Assembly: GCA_026708265.1 (NCBI GenBank)
Contig: JAPOVI010000330.1
Span: forward strand, 1 to 43,116
From: Acidobacteriota bacterium
Lineage (GTDB): Bacteria; Acidobacteriota; Vicinamibacteria; Vicinamibacterales; UBA8438
Direction: 5' to 3'
DNA: 43,116 nt
Part shown: in pieces, positions 30,884 through 39,915 of the stretch
Numbering within the stretch: the first letter of the stretch is position 1
How the letters are laid out: each line of letters opens with the position of its first letter
Translations under genes and position numbers: made by a program
The notes under the pieces: generated by a model
Databases searched by the model: none
What the model was told of the DNA's origin: nothing
The model's input: only the letters and a program-made list of their open reading frames with translations

Positions 30884-31870
30884 TCACCCGCTGCCTCCCA
30901 ACGAGAGCAGGGTCCGGCGCACCAGGTTCTCGACCAGCGGAACCTTGTAGCGGTTCTTCGACATCGGCACCGCGCCGTCGACGGCGAGGCGCCCCGCCTC
31001 GACCGCGAGCGCTTCGGTCACCCGCTGCCCCGCCAGGAGGTCCTCGACCGCCTCGACCCGCCACGGTATCGGGGCGACGCCGCCCAGCACGACGCCCGCG
31101 CGGCGGACGCGGTCGCCGTCCATCTCGAGGGCCAGCGCGAGGCTGACGACGGCATGGGTCCACGCCTCCCTGTCGAGCACCTTGGCATAGGTGCTTCGCA
31201 GATCCGGAGCGGACGGGGCCGTGACAGCGGCCAGGACCTCGTTCGGCTCGAGGACGTTCTCGCGCGCCACGTCGACGCGGGGCAGCGTGAAGAACTCGCG
31301 GGCCGGCACGACGCGTTCCCGGCCGGGGCCGACGAGACGGAATCGGGCGTCGAGGGCCACGAGCGCGGGCGCGGTGTCGGACGGATGGACGATATAGCTC
31401 GGGCCGCCGCCGAAGATGGCGTTGAACTGGTTCTCGCCCGTCCGGGAGAAGCAGCGATCTCCGCCGTGCTTGTAGCAGGGGAACTTCTGGCGGAAGTACC
31501 AGCACCAGGGCCGCTGGCAGAGGTTCCCGGCCAGGGTGCCGACGTTGCGAATCTGGGGCGTCCCGACCGACCCCGCCGCCTCCGCAAGCACTTGGTAGCG
31601 CGAGGCCACCTCGGGATGCGCGCTCAGCCGGGTCAGCGTCACGAGGCCGCCGACCGTCAGCCCCGCGGGTCCCGAGTCGACGGCGGTCAGGTCGTCCCGC
31701 GAGGCGACGGTCCTGAGATTCACCAGCAGGTCGGCTGAGACAAGGTCGTCCTTGATCATCCCGAGCAGGTCGCTGCCGCCGCCGACCGCGGCCGCCCGCG
31801 GGCCGCCCTGCTCCAGGCGCTCGACGGCGTCGGCCAGGGTCGCCGGATTGACGTTGGCGAGCGCTCTCAC
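30884..31870 (-). CDS. FAD-binding subunit of xanthine dehydrogenase-type enzyme, PaoB-like with extra Cys cluster
   Basis: A 328-aa subunit that carries electrons from the molybdenum centre to FAD. FAD-binding signatures are AAAVGGGSDLLGMIKDDL and PQIRNVGTLAGNLCQR. Between these and the rest is a cysteine segment, CQRPWCWYFRQKFPCYKHGG followed by DRC (Cys118, 123, 132, 140). The same placement in E. coli PaoB holds a [4Fe-4S] cluster. The C-terminal CODH_FAD_C part runs from AYAKVLDREAWTH-like text to VPLVENLVRRTLLSL. The GTG at 31870 overlaps the large-subunit stop as GTGA. It would be cytosolic unless carried out together with its Tat-tagged partner. Confidence 0.88.
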   Translation of the reverse strand: MRALANVNPATLADAVERLEQGGPRAAAVGGGSDLLGMIKDDLVSADLLVNLRTVASRDDLTAVDSGPAGLTVGGLVTLTRLSAHPEVASRYQVLAEAAGSVGTPQIRNVGTLAGNLCQRPWCWYFRQKFPCYKHGGDRCFSRTGENQFNAIFGGGPSYIVHPSDTAPALVALDARFRLVGPGRERVVPAREFFTLPRVDVARENVLEPNEVLAAVTAPSAPDLRSTYAKVLDREAWTHAVVSLALALEMDGDRVRRAGVVLGGVAPIPWRVEAVEDLLAGQRVTEALAVEAGRLAVDGAVPMSKNRYKVPLVENLVRRTLLSLGGSG

Positions 31871-34554
31871 GCCAGCGCCTCCAGCACCCGACCCCGGGTC
31901 ATCGGCAGCTCCCGGAGCCGGCGGCCGGTTGCATTGAACACGGCATTGCCGATGGCCGCCACCACCGGGATGATCGGCGGCTCGCCGACGTTCTTCGCCC
32001 CGTACGGTCCATGCGCGTCGTCCGGCTCGATGAACCCGACCTCTATCTCGGGAGCGTCGAGGTGGGTCATGACCCGCGCGCCGTAGTACCCCGGGTTGAC
32101 CGGGATGCCGGTGAGACGGTCGTAGATCAGCTCCTCGTGCAGCGCCATGCCGATGCCCATCGTGACGCCGCCCTTCACCTGGCTCTCGGCCGTCAGCGGA
32201 TTGACGATGCGCCCGCTCTCGTGCATGGCCAGGTACTGCAGAACCCGGATGCCGCCCAGCTCGGTGTCGACCTCGACCTCCACGAAGTGCGCGGCCGAGG
32301 CGTAGCGCGCCAGCCCGTCGAGGACGGGACGCGGCGTCGCCTGCGCGATCAGCGTGCGGCCCTCGAGGGGCCCGCCGGCCGACGCGATCTGACGCCGGAG
32401 ATCCTCCGCCGCCTCGACGATCGCCTGTCCGGTATGGGTCGTCGTCCGGCTCCCCGACTCGCCCACGGAGTACGGGCAGCGATCGGTGTCTCCCCACACC
32501 ACGGTGACGTCGGCGAGGTCCATCCCCGTCGCCTCGGCCGCGAGCTGGGCCATGGCGGTCTTGGCCGCGGTGCCGATGTCGGTGACTCCGACGTGGAGGA
32601 ACAGCCGGCCGCGCTCCAGCCGCAACACCGCGCTGCTGCGCCCGAGTCGGGCCGCGAACATGCCGATGGCCATCCCCACGCCCCGCCGGCGCGGACCGCT
32701 CCCGGTCCCGGCCCGCCGCCACCGCGCCGGCCAGCCGAACCGGCGGGCCCCCTCGGTGACGCATTCGCGGAGCGCCCAGCTCGTGTAGGGCGTCTCGTCG
32801 TTGTAGGCGCGCGTCAGGTTCCGGAGGTGGAAGTCGACGGGGTCGATCGCGAGCTCGTGGGCCACCTGGTCCATGACCGACTCGATGCCCCACACCCCCT
32901 GGGGATAGGCGGGACCGCGGAAGTTCGCGGCGACGGTCATGTTGGTGTAGACCGGCGAGATCTCGCGGTGCACGTTGGGGCAGCGGAACAGCTCGATGCC
33001 GGCGATGCCGCCGCCGCTCTTGCGGTGCGGGCCCATCCCGCTGGCGCCGCGGAGCTCGATCGCCCGGAGCGTCCCGTCGCGGGCGGCCCCCACCCGGTAG
33101 TGCTGCACCGTCGGCCAGCGGCCGTGCACGCCGAGAAAGTCGTCCTTCCGCGTCAGCTCCAGCTTGACGGGGCGCCCCGCCTCGCGCGCGAGGAGCGCCG
33201 CGATGAGATCGGCATCCTGGCACTGGTTCTTGTTGCCGAACCCGCCACCCATGTATTCGCAGACGACGCGGACCCGCTCGGGAGGCAGACCGAGATCTTC
33301 CGCAACATCCGCCCGGCAGTTCGAAATGCCCTGGGTCGGCGTCCACAGCGTCAGCTCGTCGCCCTTCCAGCGCGCGACGGCGGCGCGGGGCTCCATCTGC
33401 GCGTTGCTGTGGTGCTTGGAGACGTAGGTCTCCTCGACCACCACCGCGGACGCGGCGAAACCGTCGTCCATGTCGCCGCGCCGATAGACCTCGGGCAGCG
33501 CCTCGCCGTCGCGGCGGCGGCAGAGGTTCCCCCCGGGCTGGATCTCGACCGCCCCGGGGCGGAGGGCCTCTTCCGGATCGAGGACGAAGTCGAGCGGCTC
33601 GTAGTCGACCTCGATGGCCTGGATCGCCGCCTCGGCCGCGTGGCGGTCGACGGCGGCCACCGCGGCGACCGGGTCGCCGACGAACCGGACCGGGTTGTTG
33701 AACAGATAGCGGGGGTTCTGCTGGTCGCCGCTCCCCCAGACGGTGTCGCAGTTCTCGCGGGTCAACACCGCGTGGACGCCCGGCATCTCGCGGACCCGGC
33801 GCGCATCGATGCTCCGGATTCGGGCGTGGGGGTGGGGGCTGCGGAGCACCCGGGCGTAGGCCATGCCCGGCAGCTTGACGTCGCCGGTATAGCGCGCCGC
33901 GCCGGTGACCCGCTCGACCGCGTCGATTCGGGGCCGGCTCTGCCCGACCACGCTCATCGGTTCCCCGTCCGACGCCGGCTCCGGCCGCCGGCCGAGGACC
34001 GCGTCCACGTAGCGGTTGTAGTTCGAGCAGCGGCAGAGGTTGCCCGCCATGCCCTGCCGGACCTCGTCCTCGGTGGGGTTCGGCGTGGCCGACACGACGG
34101 CCTTGGCCGCCATCAACTGGCCCGACGTGCAGAATCCGCACTGCGGGCCGTCGCCCGCGACGAACGCCGCCTGCAGCGGATCGAGCCGGCCGTCGATGGC
34201 GAGGCCTTCGACCGTCGTCACCGCGCGGCCGTCGGCCCAGACCGCGAGCTGACTGCACGAGTAGACCGGGACGCCGTCGAGATGCACCGTGCACGCGCCG
34301 CACTCGCCGCGATCGCACCCGATCTTCGTCCCCGTCAGGTCGAGGTGGTCGCGCAGCAGCTCGGCGAGCGTCCACCGATGCTCGACGTCAACCGTGCGCC
34401 TGTCGCCGTTGACGCTCAGCGTGATGGGGGTGCGAGGCGGCGACTCGGCCTGACCGGCCTGCGCGCCGGGCCTCGCCCTGGCAGGCGGGAGGGTCGTCGC
34501 CGCAGTGAGGGCCGCGCCGGACTTCAGGAACGCCCGCCGCGAGACGGGATTCAC
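31867..34554 (-). CDS. Fused [2Fe-2S] plus molybdopterin subunit of an aldehyde/xanthine oxidoreductase, with Tat signal
   Basis: An 895-aa protein joining two subunits that are separate in PaoABC-type enzymes. A Tat signal (SRRAFLKSGAALTAATTLPP) begins it. Residues ~44-190 are the ferredoxin-like small subunit: GCDRGECGACTVHLDG (Cys80, 85, 88, 100) and CGFCTSGQ ... NLCRCSNYNRY (Cys139, 142, 174, 176) bind two [2Fe-2S] clusters. From ~205 the molybdenum-binding part follows: RVTGAARYTGDVKLPGMAYA, EYMGGGFGNKNQ, FRGPAYPQGVWGIESVMDQ, the pterin site GESGSRTTTHTG, and the base Glu in NVGEPPIIPVVAAIG. The start is GTG at 34554. It overlaps the downstream FAD subunit, so the two make one Tat-exported complex. 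Aldehydes or N-heterocycles are likely substrates; none is assigned. Confidence 0.9.
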   Translation of the reverse strand: MNPVSRRAFLKSGAALTAATTLPPARARPGAQAGQAESPPRTPITLSVNGDRRTVDVEHRWTLAELLRDHLDLTGTKIGCDRGECGACTVHLDGVPVYSCSQLAVWADGRAVTTVEGLAIDGRLDPLQAAFVAGDGPQCGFCTSGQLMAAKAVVSATPNPTEDEVRQGMAGNLCRCSNYNRYVDAVLGRRPEPASDGEPMSVVGQSRPRIDAVERVTGAARYTGDVKLPGMAYARVLRSPHPHARIRSIDARRVREMPGVHAVLTRENCDTVWGSGDQQNPRYLFNNPVRFVGDPVAAVAAVDRHAAEAAIQAIEVDYEPLDFVLDPEEALRPGAVEIQPGGNLCRRRDGEALPEVYRRGDMDDGFAASAVVVEETYVSKHHSNAQMEPRAAVARWKGDELTLWTPTQGISNCRADVAEDLGLPPERVRVVCEYMGGGFGNKNQCQDADLIAALLAREAGRPVKLELTRKDDFLGVHGRWPTVQHYRVGAARDGTLRAIELRGASGMGPHRKSGGGIAGIELFRCPNVHREISPVYTNMTVAANFRGPAYPQGVWGIESVMDQVAHELAIDPVDFHLRNLTRAYNDETPYTSWALRECVTEGARRFGWPARWRRAGTGSGPRRRGVGMAIGMFAARLGRSSAVLRLERGRLFLHVGVTDIGTAAKTAMAQLAAEATGMDLADVTVVWGDTDRCPYSVGESGSRTTTHTGQAIVEAAEDLRRQIASAGGPLEGRTLIAQATPRPVLDGLARYASAAHFVEVEVDTELGGIRVLQYLAMHESGRIVNPLTAESQVKGGVTMGIGMALHEELIYDRLTGIPVNPGYYGARVMTHLDAPEIEVGFIEPDDAHGPYGAKNVGEPPIIPVVAAIGNAVFNATGRRLRELPMTRGRVLEALA

Positions 34555-35400
34555 GGCCTCATCATAGTCGCAACGACACGTCGGCGGCGCCCCGGCCGGG
34601 CGCGGCGCCGCGGGCCGGGTTGCCGGCGGACCGGGGCGCGATGGCGTGTCGAGCGCAGATGGTCAGCGGCGCTGCCGAAGGCGCGCCAGGAGTCGTTGCA
34701 CGCAAGCGCCACGCGGGCCACGACGTCAGCGGAGGTCACGCCGATCTGCGCCATGTGGTCCAGACCCTGGTCCGAGACCGCGATGCCCCGCACCCGCAGG
34801 ATCGCGCGGACCATGCCCAAGGCCGCGCCCTCCGCCCGCCCCTGCTGCCGGTGCCAGCGCAGCATCGGATCGTCGTCCGGCCCCGTGCCGTCCCGCGCGC
34901 CGAGCGCCACGCCGACCCGGTGCAGCACCGCGAACGTCCGTTCCGACAGCTCCGTCTCGTTCAGGGCGGCGTGGATCTCGGCCGCCGTCCAGCCCGGAAA
35001 CGCCCCGCTCGTGTCCAACGTCTGGAAGGCGCCCGCTACTCGCCGGTGAATCGTCAGCCCCGGCCGCCGCCGGTCCGCCTCCCCGGCGTCCGGCACCTCC
35101 ACCCACACCTCTGGGAAGCCCCACGCTTCGTACAGCCCCAGCTTGGCCCGCCGGGCGTCCGTCGTGTGATCGACCTCCAGTAGCACATCCGGGAAGTCGT
35201 CCTCCCCCGCCATCATCGCCCTGGTGCCCGGCAGGCGCGCGCGCCGGAGATGGACGTACACGGACTCGTCGGCCTGCAGGATTTGCCGCGGGGCCCCGTG
35301 CTCGTCGCGCCGCAGCGGCCGGAACTGGCGTGATCGAACGGATCGCCCGGACCTCGACGAGCTGCGCCGGGGATGGGCTGCCGGGCCTCCCGCTTGGGGC
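34551..35400 (-). pseudogene. 5'-truncated Uma2-family nuclease-like gene
   Basis: The frame contains RQILQADESVYVHLRRARLP, then DFPDVLLEVDHTTDARRAKL and YEAWGFPEVWVEVPD, the Uma2/DUF820 restriction-endonuclease-like core in which E and K of E-x-D/K are kept. A tail with FPGWTAAEIHAALNETELS and ARDGTGPDDDPMLRWHRQQG follows. The N-terminal third expected in this family is missing: the ankyrin gene lies immediately upstream and the frame merely runs open through it. The first ATG is at 35216, inside the core, with no clear ribosome-binding site. Its stop overlaps the oxidoreductase GTG. A related scrap lies at 19935-19990. It could still be translated from 35216 as a 221-aa product. Confidence 0.6.
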
Positions 35401-35414
35401 CGAGGTTCAGCCCC
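35396..35414 (-). terminator. Terminator-like hairpin after the ankyrin gene
   Basis: On the minus strand GGGGCTGA-ACC-TCGGCCCC forms an eight-pair stem with one G-U pair, eleven bases after the ankyrin stop codon. The linker TAGGGAGCTTGTGC resembles the start of the 105-bp repeat (TAGGAGCTTGCGCC). There is no T-run. Confidence 0.5.
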
Positions 35415-35425
35415 GCACAAGCTCC

Positions 35426-36883
35426 CTAGCCGCCGCTTGCGCCGAGGTGACGCAACAGCTCGACCGTGCTGTTGTCGTCGCCCCCGCGGCGGCCGGCCAC
35501 GTCCATCGGACTCTGTCCGTTGTCGTTCAGGGCAGCCAGATCGGCGCCGCTGTCGGCCAGCAGTCGGACGACGGTGTCGAGGCGCCGCCGGGCTGCCGTA
35601 TGCAGGGCCGTGTTCCCCGCCGCGTCGGCCGCGTTGACGTCGACCCCCGCTCCGATCGCCGTCCGCGCGGCTTCCAGCACCAGGCGCTCCTCCTCGGCGG
35701 GGTTCGGGGCCAGCCCCGGTTCCCGGCGGCGGCGGGCGGCTACCGCCGCCATCAGCGGCGTCCTGCCGTCCTCCATGACGAACCGCGGGTCGGCGCCGCC
35801 GTCGGCCAGCGCCCGCATGACGCCGGGCTCGGCGAAGTGCCCGGCCAGCCAGAAGGCGGTGGCACCGACCACGTCGTGGTCCAGCACGTAGTCCGGGCTG
35901 TTGCGCCGGCCCTGGCTGCCGCGGACGACCGGCGCGTTCGGGTCCGCGCCGCGCGCCAGCAGCGCCGCCGCCACCGTCTCGTCGCCCCGCAGGGTGGCGG
36001 CGTGCAGGGCGGAGTAGCCGGCCTCGGCCGCGTGCGGGTCGGCGCCCTGCTCGAGCAGGTACAGGACGAGCGCGGTATGGCCGCTGTGCGCGGCGACTAC
36101 AAGTGCGCTCGTGCCCGACCCCGACGTGTCGTTGACGTCGGCGCCCGCGGCCACGAGATGCCTGGCGGCATCGAGATTCCCGTGTCGGGCCGCGAAGAGG
36201 AGGGGCGTATTGCTGCCCAGCACGGTATCGACCACTCCGGCCGGGTTGAATCCGGCCGTCCGCGTGTGGATGCGCCGCGGCTGCGGGGCCGAGCGCGCGT
36301 GGACGTCCGCCCCGAGCGCGACCAGCGTCTCCACGACGTCGGGATGCTGCTGGGCCACCGCCCACATCAGCGCCGTCTGCCCCCGCGTGTGCTCCCGGGC
36401 GTTCAGGTCGGCCCCATGGGCCGCCAGCAGGCGCACCGCCTCGGCCGAGCCGGTGCGGGACGCGGTCATCAGCACCGTCTCGCCCGAGGGCAGCGCGGCA
36501 TTCGCGTCGGCACCGGCCGCCAGCAGCGTCTCGACCATCGCTGCGCTGCCGTTACGGCAGGCCAGCCAGAGCGCGGTGGCGCCGAAGTCGTTCGCCGCAT
36601 CGACGTCGGCGCCAGCCCGGACCAGCGCCTCCGTCATCGCGGCGTCGTCCCAGTGGGCCGCCCAGTGAAGGGCGGTCGCGCCGTCCGCCTGGCGGATGGT
36701 CGCGGAGACGCCCTGATCGAGGAGGGCCATCACGCCGGGCGCGTCCGCGGCCCTCGCGGCCGCGAGCAACCGTGTGTCCTGGGCGGCGGCGAGCAGGCGC
36801 GTCTCCTGAGCGGCGCGGAGCCCGGCCACGCCCGGCAACTGGATCGCCAGCAGCACCAACCCGGCCAGCTTCATCGCGTGCAC
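35426..36883 (-). CDS. Exported ankyrin-repeat protein
   Basis: A 485-aa protein with a signal peptide (MKLAGLVLLAIQLPGVAGLR) and about ten ankyrin repeats, most with the G-ATALHWAA / LL-x-x-GAD-x-N pattern. Examples: GATALHWAAHWDDAAMTEAL, GQTALMWAVAQQHPDVVETL, GNTALHTAARRRLDTVVRLL. Two inserts interrupt the array (SAPQPRRIHTRTAGFNPAGV; RRREPGLAPNPAEEERLVLE), as is usual in acidobacterial relatives. The GTG at 36883 is preferred because GGAGG lies nine bases before it; an ATG at 36874 is three codons later. Ankyrin arrays bind proteins; the partner is unknown, but the signal peptide places it in the periplasm or outside the cell. A stable hairpin follows the stop. Confidence 0.88.
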   Translation of the reverse strand: MHAMKLAGLVLLAIQLPGVAGLRAAQETRLLAAAQDTRLLAAARAADAPGVMALLDQGVSATIRQADGATALHWAAHWDDAAMTEALVRAGADVDAANDFGATALWLACRNGSAAMVETLLAAGADANAALPSGETVLMTASRTGSAEAVRLLAAHGADLNAREHTRGQTALMWAVAQQHPDVVETLVALGADVHARSAPQPRRIHTRTAGFNPAGVVDTVLGSNTPLLFAARHGNLDAARHLVAAGADVNDTSGSGTSALVVAAHSGHTALVLYLLEQGADPHAAEAGYSALHAATLRGDETVAAALLARGADPNAPVVRGSQGRRNSPDYVLDHDVVGATAFWLAGHFAEPGVMRALADGGADPRFVMEDGRTPLMAAVAARRRREPGLAPNPAEEERLVLEAARTAIGAGVDVNAADAAGNTALHTAARRRLDTVVRLLADSGADLAALNDNGQSPMDVAGRRGGDDNSTVELLRHLGASGG

Positions 36884-37029
36884 GCTCTTCGTCCTCCAAT
36901 GGCAGGCGTTCGCCGGCCTCGAATCGTTCTCGTGCCAAGAGCGCACGAATCGCGCCGGGCGCCTAGCGGCCTAGCGAGGTCCCGCAAGGGAGGCGCTTGA
37001 CTGGCGAGGATGCTCGGAGATCAGGACCC

Positions 37030-37596
37030 TCATCGGCGCGCGCGGTCCCTCGCCTGGTCACAACTCTCGGGAGGGTCTGGTAGCTGCATCAGCGGTCGGT
37101 TGTCGCCTTGGGTCTCCCGGTCCACGGCACCTTCCGCCACTGCGTACGCCAGGGTGAGCCCCTGCGCGCCGTTGAGATCGATCACGCAGGACACCAGCAA
37201 TGGCACGGTTTCGTCCAGCGCGTCAACCGCGTCGCCGATGCTCTCAACCGAGTCGCGGACGCCGTCGGCCGCCGCGCGCACATCCGCCACGGTGCCGGCC
37301 AGGTCGCCAACCGTTACACGCTGCGTCTCGACCAGGTCTCTCAGGCCCTCGACGGTTGCGCGCACGTCCGCGACCGAGACGGCCAATTCGCTGACCGTCT
37401 CGCGCTGCGTCTCGACCGCGCTGCGGAGGGTGTCGATCGACTCGATCGCGAACTCGATCCGGGAGTTCGCTCTCCCCCGCTCCTCCCCAAGGCTCCAGAG
37501 CCGGTTGCCCCCCGCCCAAAGCCCGCCCACAACGACGACGACCCCGGCCGGGGCCAGCAACCACCGCCGCCAGGAAGGCCCGAGCCAGAACGCCAT
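37030..37596 (-). CDS. Membrane-anchored coiled-coil protein
   Basis: A 188-aa protein: an N-terminal membrane segment (WLLAPAGVVVVVGGLWAGG, ~residues 12-30) and a long helical part of repeated S/T-V-E-x-x-x-D units: SIDTLRSAVETQRETVSELA, VSVADVRATVEGLRDLVETQ, RVTVGDLAGTVADVRAAADG, VRDSVESIGDAVDALDETV. The C-terminal ~60 residues hold two cysteines (LLVSCVIDL; PPESCDQ) and may be a small domain. The layout echoes the 102-aa protein at 14529, though the repeat differs. A -10-like GATAAG ends eight bases before the ATG, and no clear Shine-Dalgarno is present. No family is recognised; an envelope tether or a signal-relay helix is possible. Confidence 0.7.
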   Translation of the reverse strand: MAFWLGPSWRRWLLAPAGVVVVVGGLWAGGNRLWSLGEERGRANSRIEFAIESIDTLRSAVETQRETVSELAVSVADVRATVEGLRDLVETQRVTVGDLAGTVADVRAAADGVRDSVESIGDAVDALDETVPLLVSCVIDLNGAQGLTLAYAVAEGAVDRETQGDNRPLMQLPDPPESCDQARDRARR

Positions 37597-37732
37597 GCCC
37601 CGACCTTATCACGACCGCCGGGTGGCGGAAGGACCCGCAACGGGGACTCGTCGGAGGCGAGGAACTCGGCGCCTTGCAGGCCGGCAGAGCTCTCCCTCCG
37701 GAGCCCACGGCACCAACGGCGGCCCCTTGCAG

Positions 37733-39733
37733 CTACGGCAGCGCGAGCGCGATGAGCTCCGGCGGCGAGGTCTCGCTGCTGCCGGTGCCGACGGCGACGA
37801 CGATGTACTGCTTCCCCCCGTGCAGGTACGTGATGGGGTTGCCGTAGGGGATCGCGGGCAGCTCGACGGAGCCCAGGTACTCGCCGTTGTCCTTGTGGTA
37901 GGCGGTGATGGCGCGTGCGGACGCGATCTCGTCCTCGACGTAGCGGGCGCCGGAGTTCACGACGAGCAGCGTCTTCGTCACGAGCGGCCCGCCGCCGTGC
38001 ATCCCGCCGTGACCGCCGAGGGCGGGCAGGTTGAGGTGGCGGATGGCCGGGTGGTTGCGCGGGCCGTCGCCGTGCGGCGCCATCCACAGTTGCTCGCCGG
38101 TATTGAGGTCGATGGCCGTGATCCGCTTGTAGGGCGGCTTGACCAGGGGCAGCCCCCGGGGCCCCGGCACGGGCGTGGCCCACGGATCGGTGAAGTAGCC
38201 GACGGTGGCCGGCGGCGGGTACTCGACCAGCTCGACCGCCCGGAGCCGCGTCTGTGACGGCACGAAGAGCCGGCCGGTCTCCGGATCGACCACCGTGCCG
38301 GGCCAGTTGACGCCGCCGCCCGGGCCGGGCGACTGGATGATCGGCCTGCCCTCGCCGCGGACCGGGGGCGGCGTGAAGATGGGACCGAGCTGGGCCCGGC
38401 CGGCGATGCGGATCGCCTCCTCGCGCAGCTCCGGCGTGAAGTCGACCAGGTCGTCGACGGTAATCCCCTGCAGGTCGAACGGCGGCGGCCGCGTCGGGAA
38501 GGGCTGCGTCGGCGAGTACCACTCCCCCGGCACGTTGCCCGCCGGCACGGGCCGCTCCTCGATCGGCCAAACCGGCTCGCCCGTCACGCGGTCGAAGACG
38601 TAGGTGAAAGCCTGCTTGCTCGATTGCGCGATGGCCTTGATCTCGCGCCCGTCGACGGTGATGTCCAGCAGGTTGCCGGCGGTCGGGAAGTCGTAGTCCC
38701 ACAGGCCGTGGTGCACGGCCTGGAAGTGCCAGATCCGCTCGCCGGTCTCGGCGTCGACGCAGATGATGCTCTCCGCGAACAGGTTGTCGCCGGGGCGCAT
38801 GCCGCCGTACCAGTCGTTGGTCGGAGTGCCGGTGGGCAGGTAGACGTAGCCCAGCTCCTCGTCGACGGCCATCGTGCCCCAGACGTTGGAGTGGCCGCTG
38901 TAGCGCCACGACTCGTCGTGCCAGGTGTCGGCGCCGTACTCCTCCCCCTGCGGGATGGTGTGGAAGATCCACTTCCGCTCGCCCGTGCGGACGTCGAAGC
39001 CGCGCACGTGCCCGGGGTCGGCCTCGCGGCGCGTCAGGCTCGTGTCCTGCACGATGCTCCCGACGATCACGGTGTCGCCGGCGACGGCGAGCGGCTGGGA
39101 GTGCGTGAAGCGGGAGCGGTCGATGGGCCGGCCGAGCGACGCGCCGAGATCCACGGCGCCGTCGGCGCCGAAGTCGGCGTACTGCTCGCCGGTTCGGGCG
39201 TTGAGGGCGACGAGCAGAAGGTCGTGCGTGGCGATGAAGATGCGCGCGTCGTCGCTCGCGCCGTCCTCCCAGTAGGAGACGCCGCGGTGCTGCCAGCCCA
39301 TGTTGGCGGGCCGGTCGAGGCGGTCGTAGGTCGCCGGGTCGTAGGACCAGACCAGCTCGCCGGTCCCGGCGTCGAGCGCCGCCACCTGCCCCAGCGACGT
39401 GCTCAGGTAGACGAGGCCCCCGACCATCAGGGACACCGACTTGAACGGGCCGGGCCGGATCTCCTCCCGCTCCCGCGTGACGTCGGTCTCTATCGAGCGC
39501 CAGCGCCAGGCAATCTCGAGATCGCGGAAGTTCTCGGGCGTGATCCGGTCGAGCGGCGAGTACTTCGTGTTGGCCGCGTCGCGGCCGAAGTGCCGCCATT
39601 CGACATCCCCCGTCGCGACGGTCTGCGCCCACCCGGACGGTGCCGCCAGCGCCAGCGCGAGCGCCCCCGTGGCCGCGGTGAGAGCGTGGCGAGCGCCGGA
39701 CGCGTGGCATCGAAGCCCTCGGCCTCGGACCAA
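37733..39733 (-). CDS. Exported PQQ-dependent dehydrogenase-like eight-bladed propeller
   Basis: A 666-aa quinoprotein of the PQQ alcohol/glucose dehydrogenase superfamily. The mature protein begins VEWRHFGRDAANTKYSPLDR, typical for the first blade. Further landmarks are QVAALDAGTGELVWSYDP, RFTHSQPLAVAGDTVIVGSI, TGTPTNDWYGGMRPGDNLFA, WHFQAVHHGLWDYDFPTAGN and NWPGTVVDPETGRLFVPSQT, resembling the DLWD and tryptophan-docking motifs of the family. It lacks a cytochrome c domain and the membrane helices of Gcd, so electrons must go to a separate carrier. The TTG at 39733 is chosen because AAGGAG lies seven bases upstream and it opens a signal peptide (ALTAATGALALALAAPSGWA). An ATG at 39793 would add 20 Arg-rich residues. 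It diverges from the TonB receptor. Confidence 0.88.
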   Translation of the reverse strand: MVRGRGLRCHASGARHALTAATGALALALAAPSGWAQTVATGDVEWRHFGRDAANTKYSPLDRITPENFRDLEIAWRWRSIETDVTREREEIRPGPFKSVSLMVGGLVYLSTSLGQVAALDAGTGELVWSYDPATYDRLDRPANMGWQHRGVSYWEDGASDDARIFIATHDLLLVALNARTGEQYADFGADGAVDLGASLGRPIDRSRFTHSQPLAVAGDTVIVGSIVQDTSLTRREADPGHVRGFDVRTGERKWIFHTIPQGEEYGADTWHDESWRYSGHSNVWGTMAVDEELGYVYLPTGTPTNDWYGGMRPGDNLFAESIICVDAETGERIWHFQAVHHGLWDYDFPTAGNLLDITVDGREIKAIAQSSKQAFTYVFDRVTGEPVWPIEERPVPAGNVPGEWYSPTQPFPTRPPPFDLQGITVDDLVDFTPELREEAIRIAGRAQLGPIFTPPPVRGEGRPIIQSPGPGGGVNWPGTVVDPETGRLFVPSQTRLRAVELVEYPPPATVGYFTDPWATPVPGPRGLPLVKPPYKRITAIDLNTGEQLWMAPHGDGPRNHPAIRHLNLPALGGHGGMHGGGPLVTKTLLVVNSGARYVEDEIASARAITAYHKDNGEYLGSVELPAIPYGNPITYLHGGKQYIVVAVGTGSSETSPPELIALALP

Positions 39734-39915
39734 GGTCGTTCTCCTTGTGGCTCGTCGGCGGCGGAGCGATGGCGCCCCGCCCGCGCCCATCATAGCGGCA
39801 GCGCCGGCCGATGCCGCCGCCCCCGATCCCGTTCCGCGGGACGCCCCCCGGGACGATGCGGCTATGGTAGTAGCCCAACGTCATGGCCTGCGCACCGCAG
39901 GAGGAGGTCTGTGAC
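39734..39915. promoter_or_regulatory. Divergent promoter region between PQQ dehydrogenase and TonB receptor
   Basis: Each strand has a -10-like box: TATGAT on the minus strand (39794-39789) and TATGGT on the plus strand (39863-39868). No good -35 box can be placed. Both genes begin with TTG behind strong Shine-Dalgarno sites (AAGGAG and AGGAGGAGGT). Shared control of substrate uptake and oxidation is an inference. Confidence 0.35.

Noticed and set aside
32011-35049. Plus-strand 1012-codon frame opposite the molybdenum enzyme
   Set aside because: Antisense of a gene with complete Fe-S and Mo-site motifs.
35401-36365. Upstream extension of the Uma2 frame across the ankyrin gene
   Set aside because: It is an alternative frame of the ankyrin repeats; translation there has no Uma2 character.
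37733-39793. ATG at 39793 as start of the PQQ dehydrogenase
   Set aside because: It would put an Arg-rich stretch before the signal peptide; TTG at 39733 has AAGGAG at the right distance.
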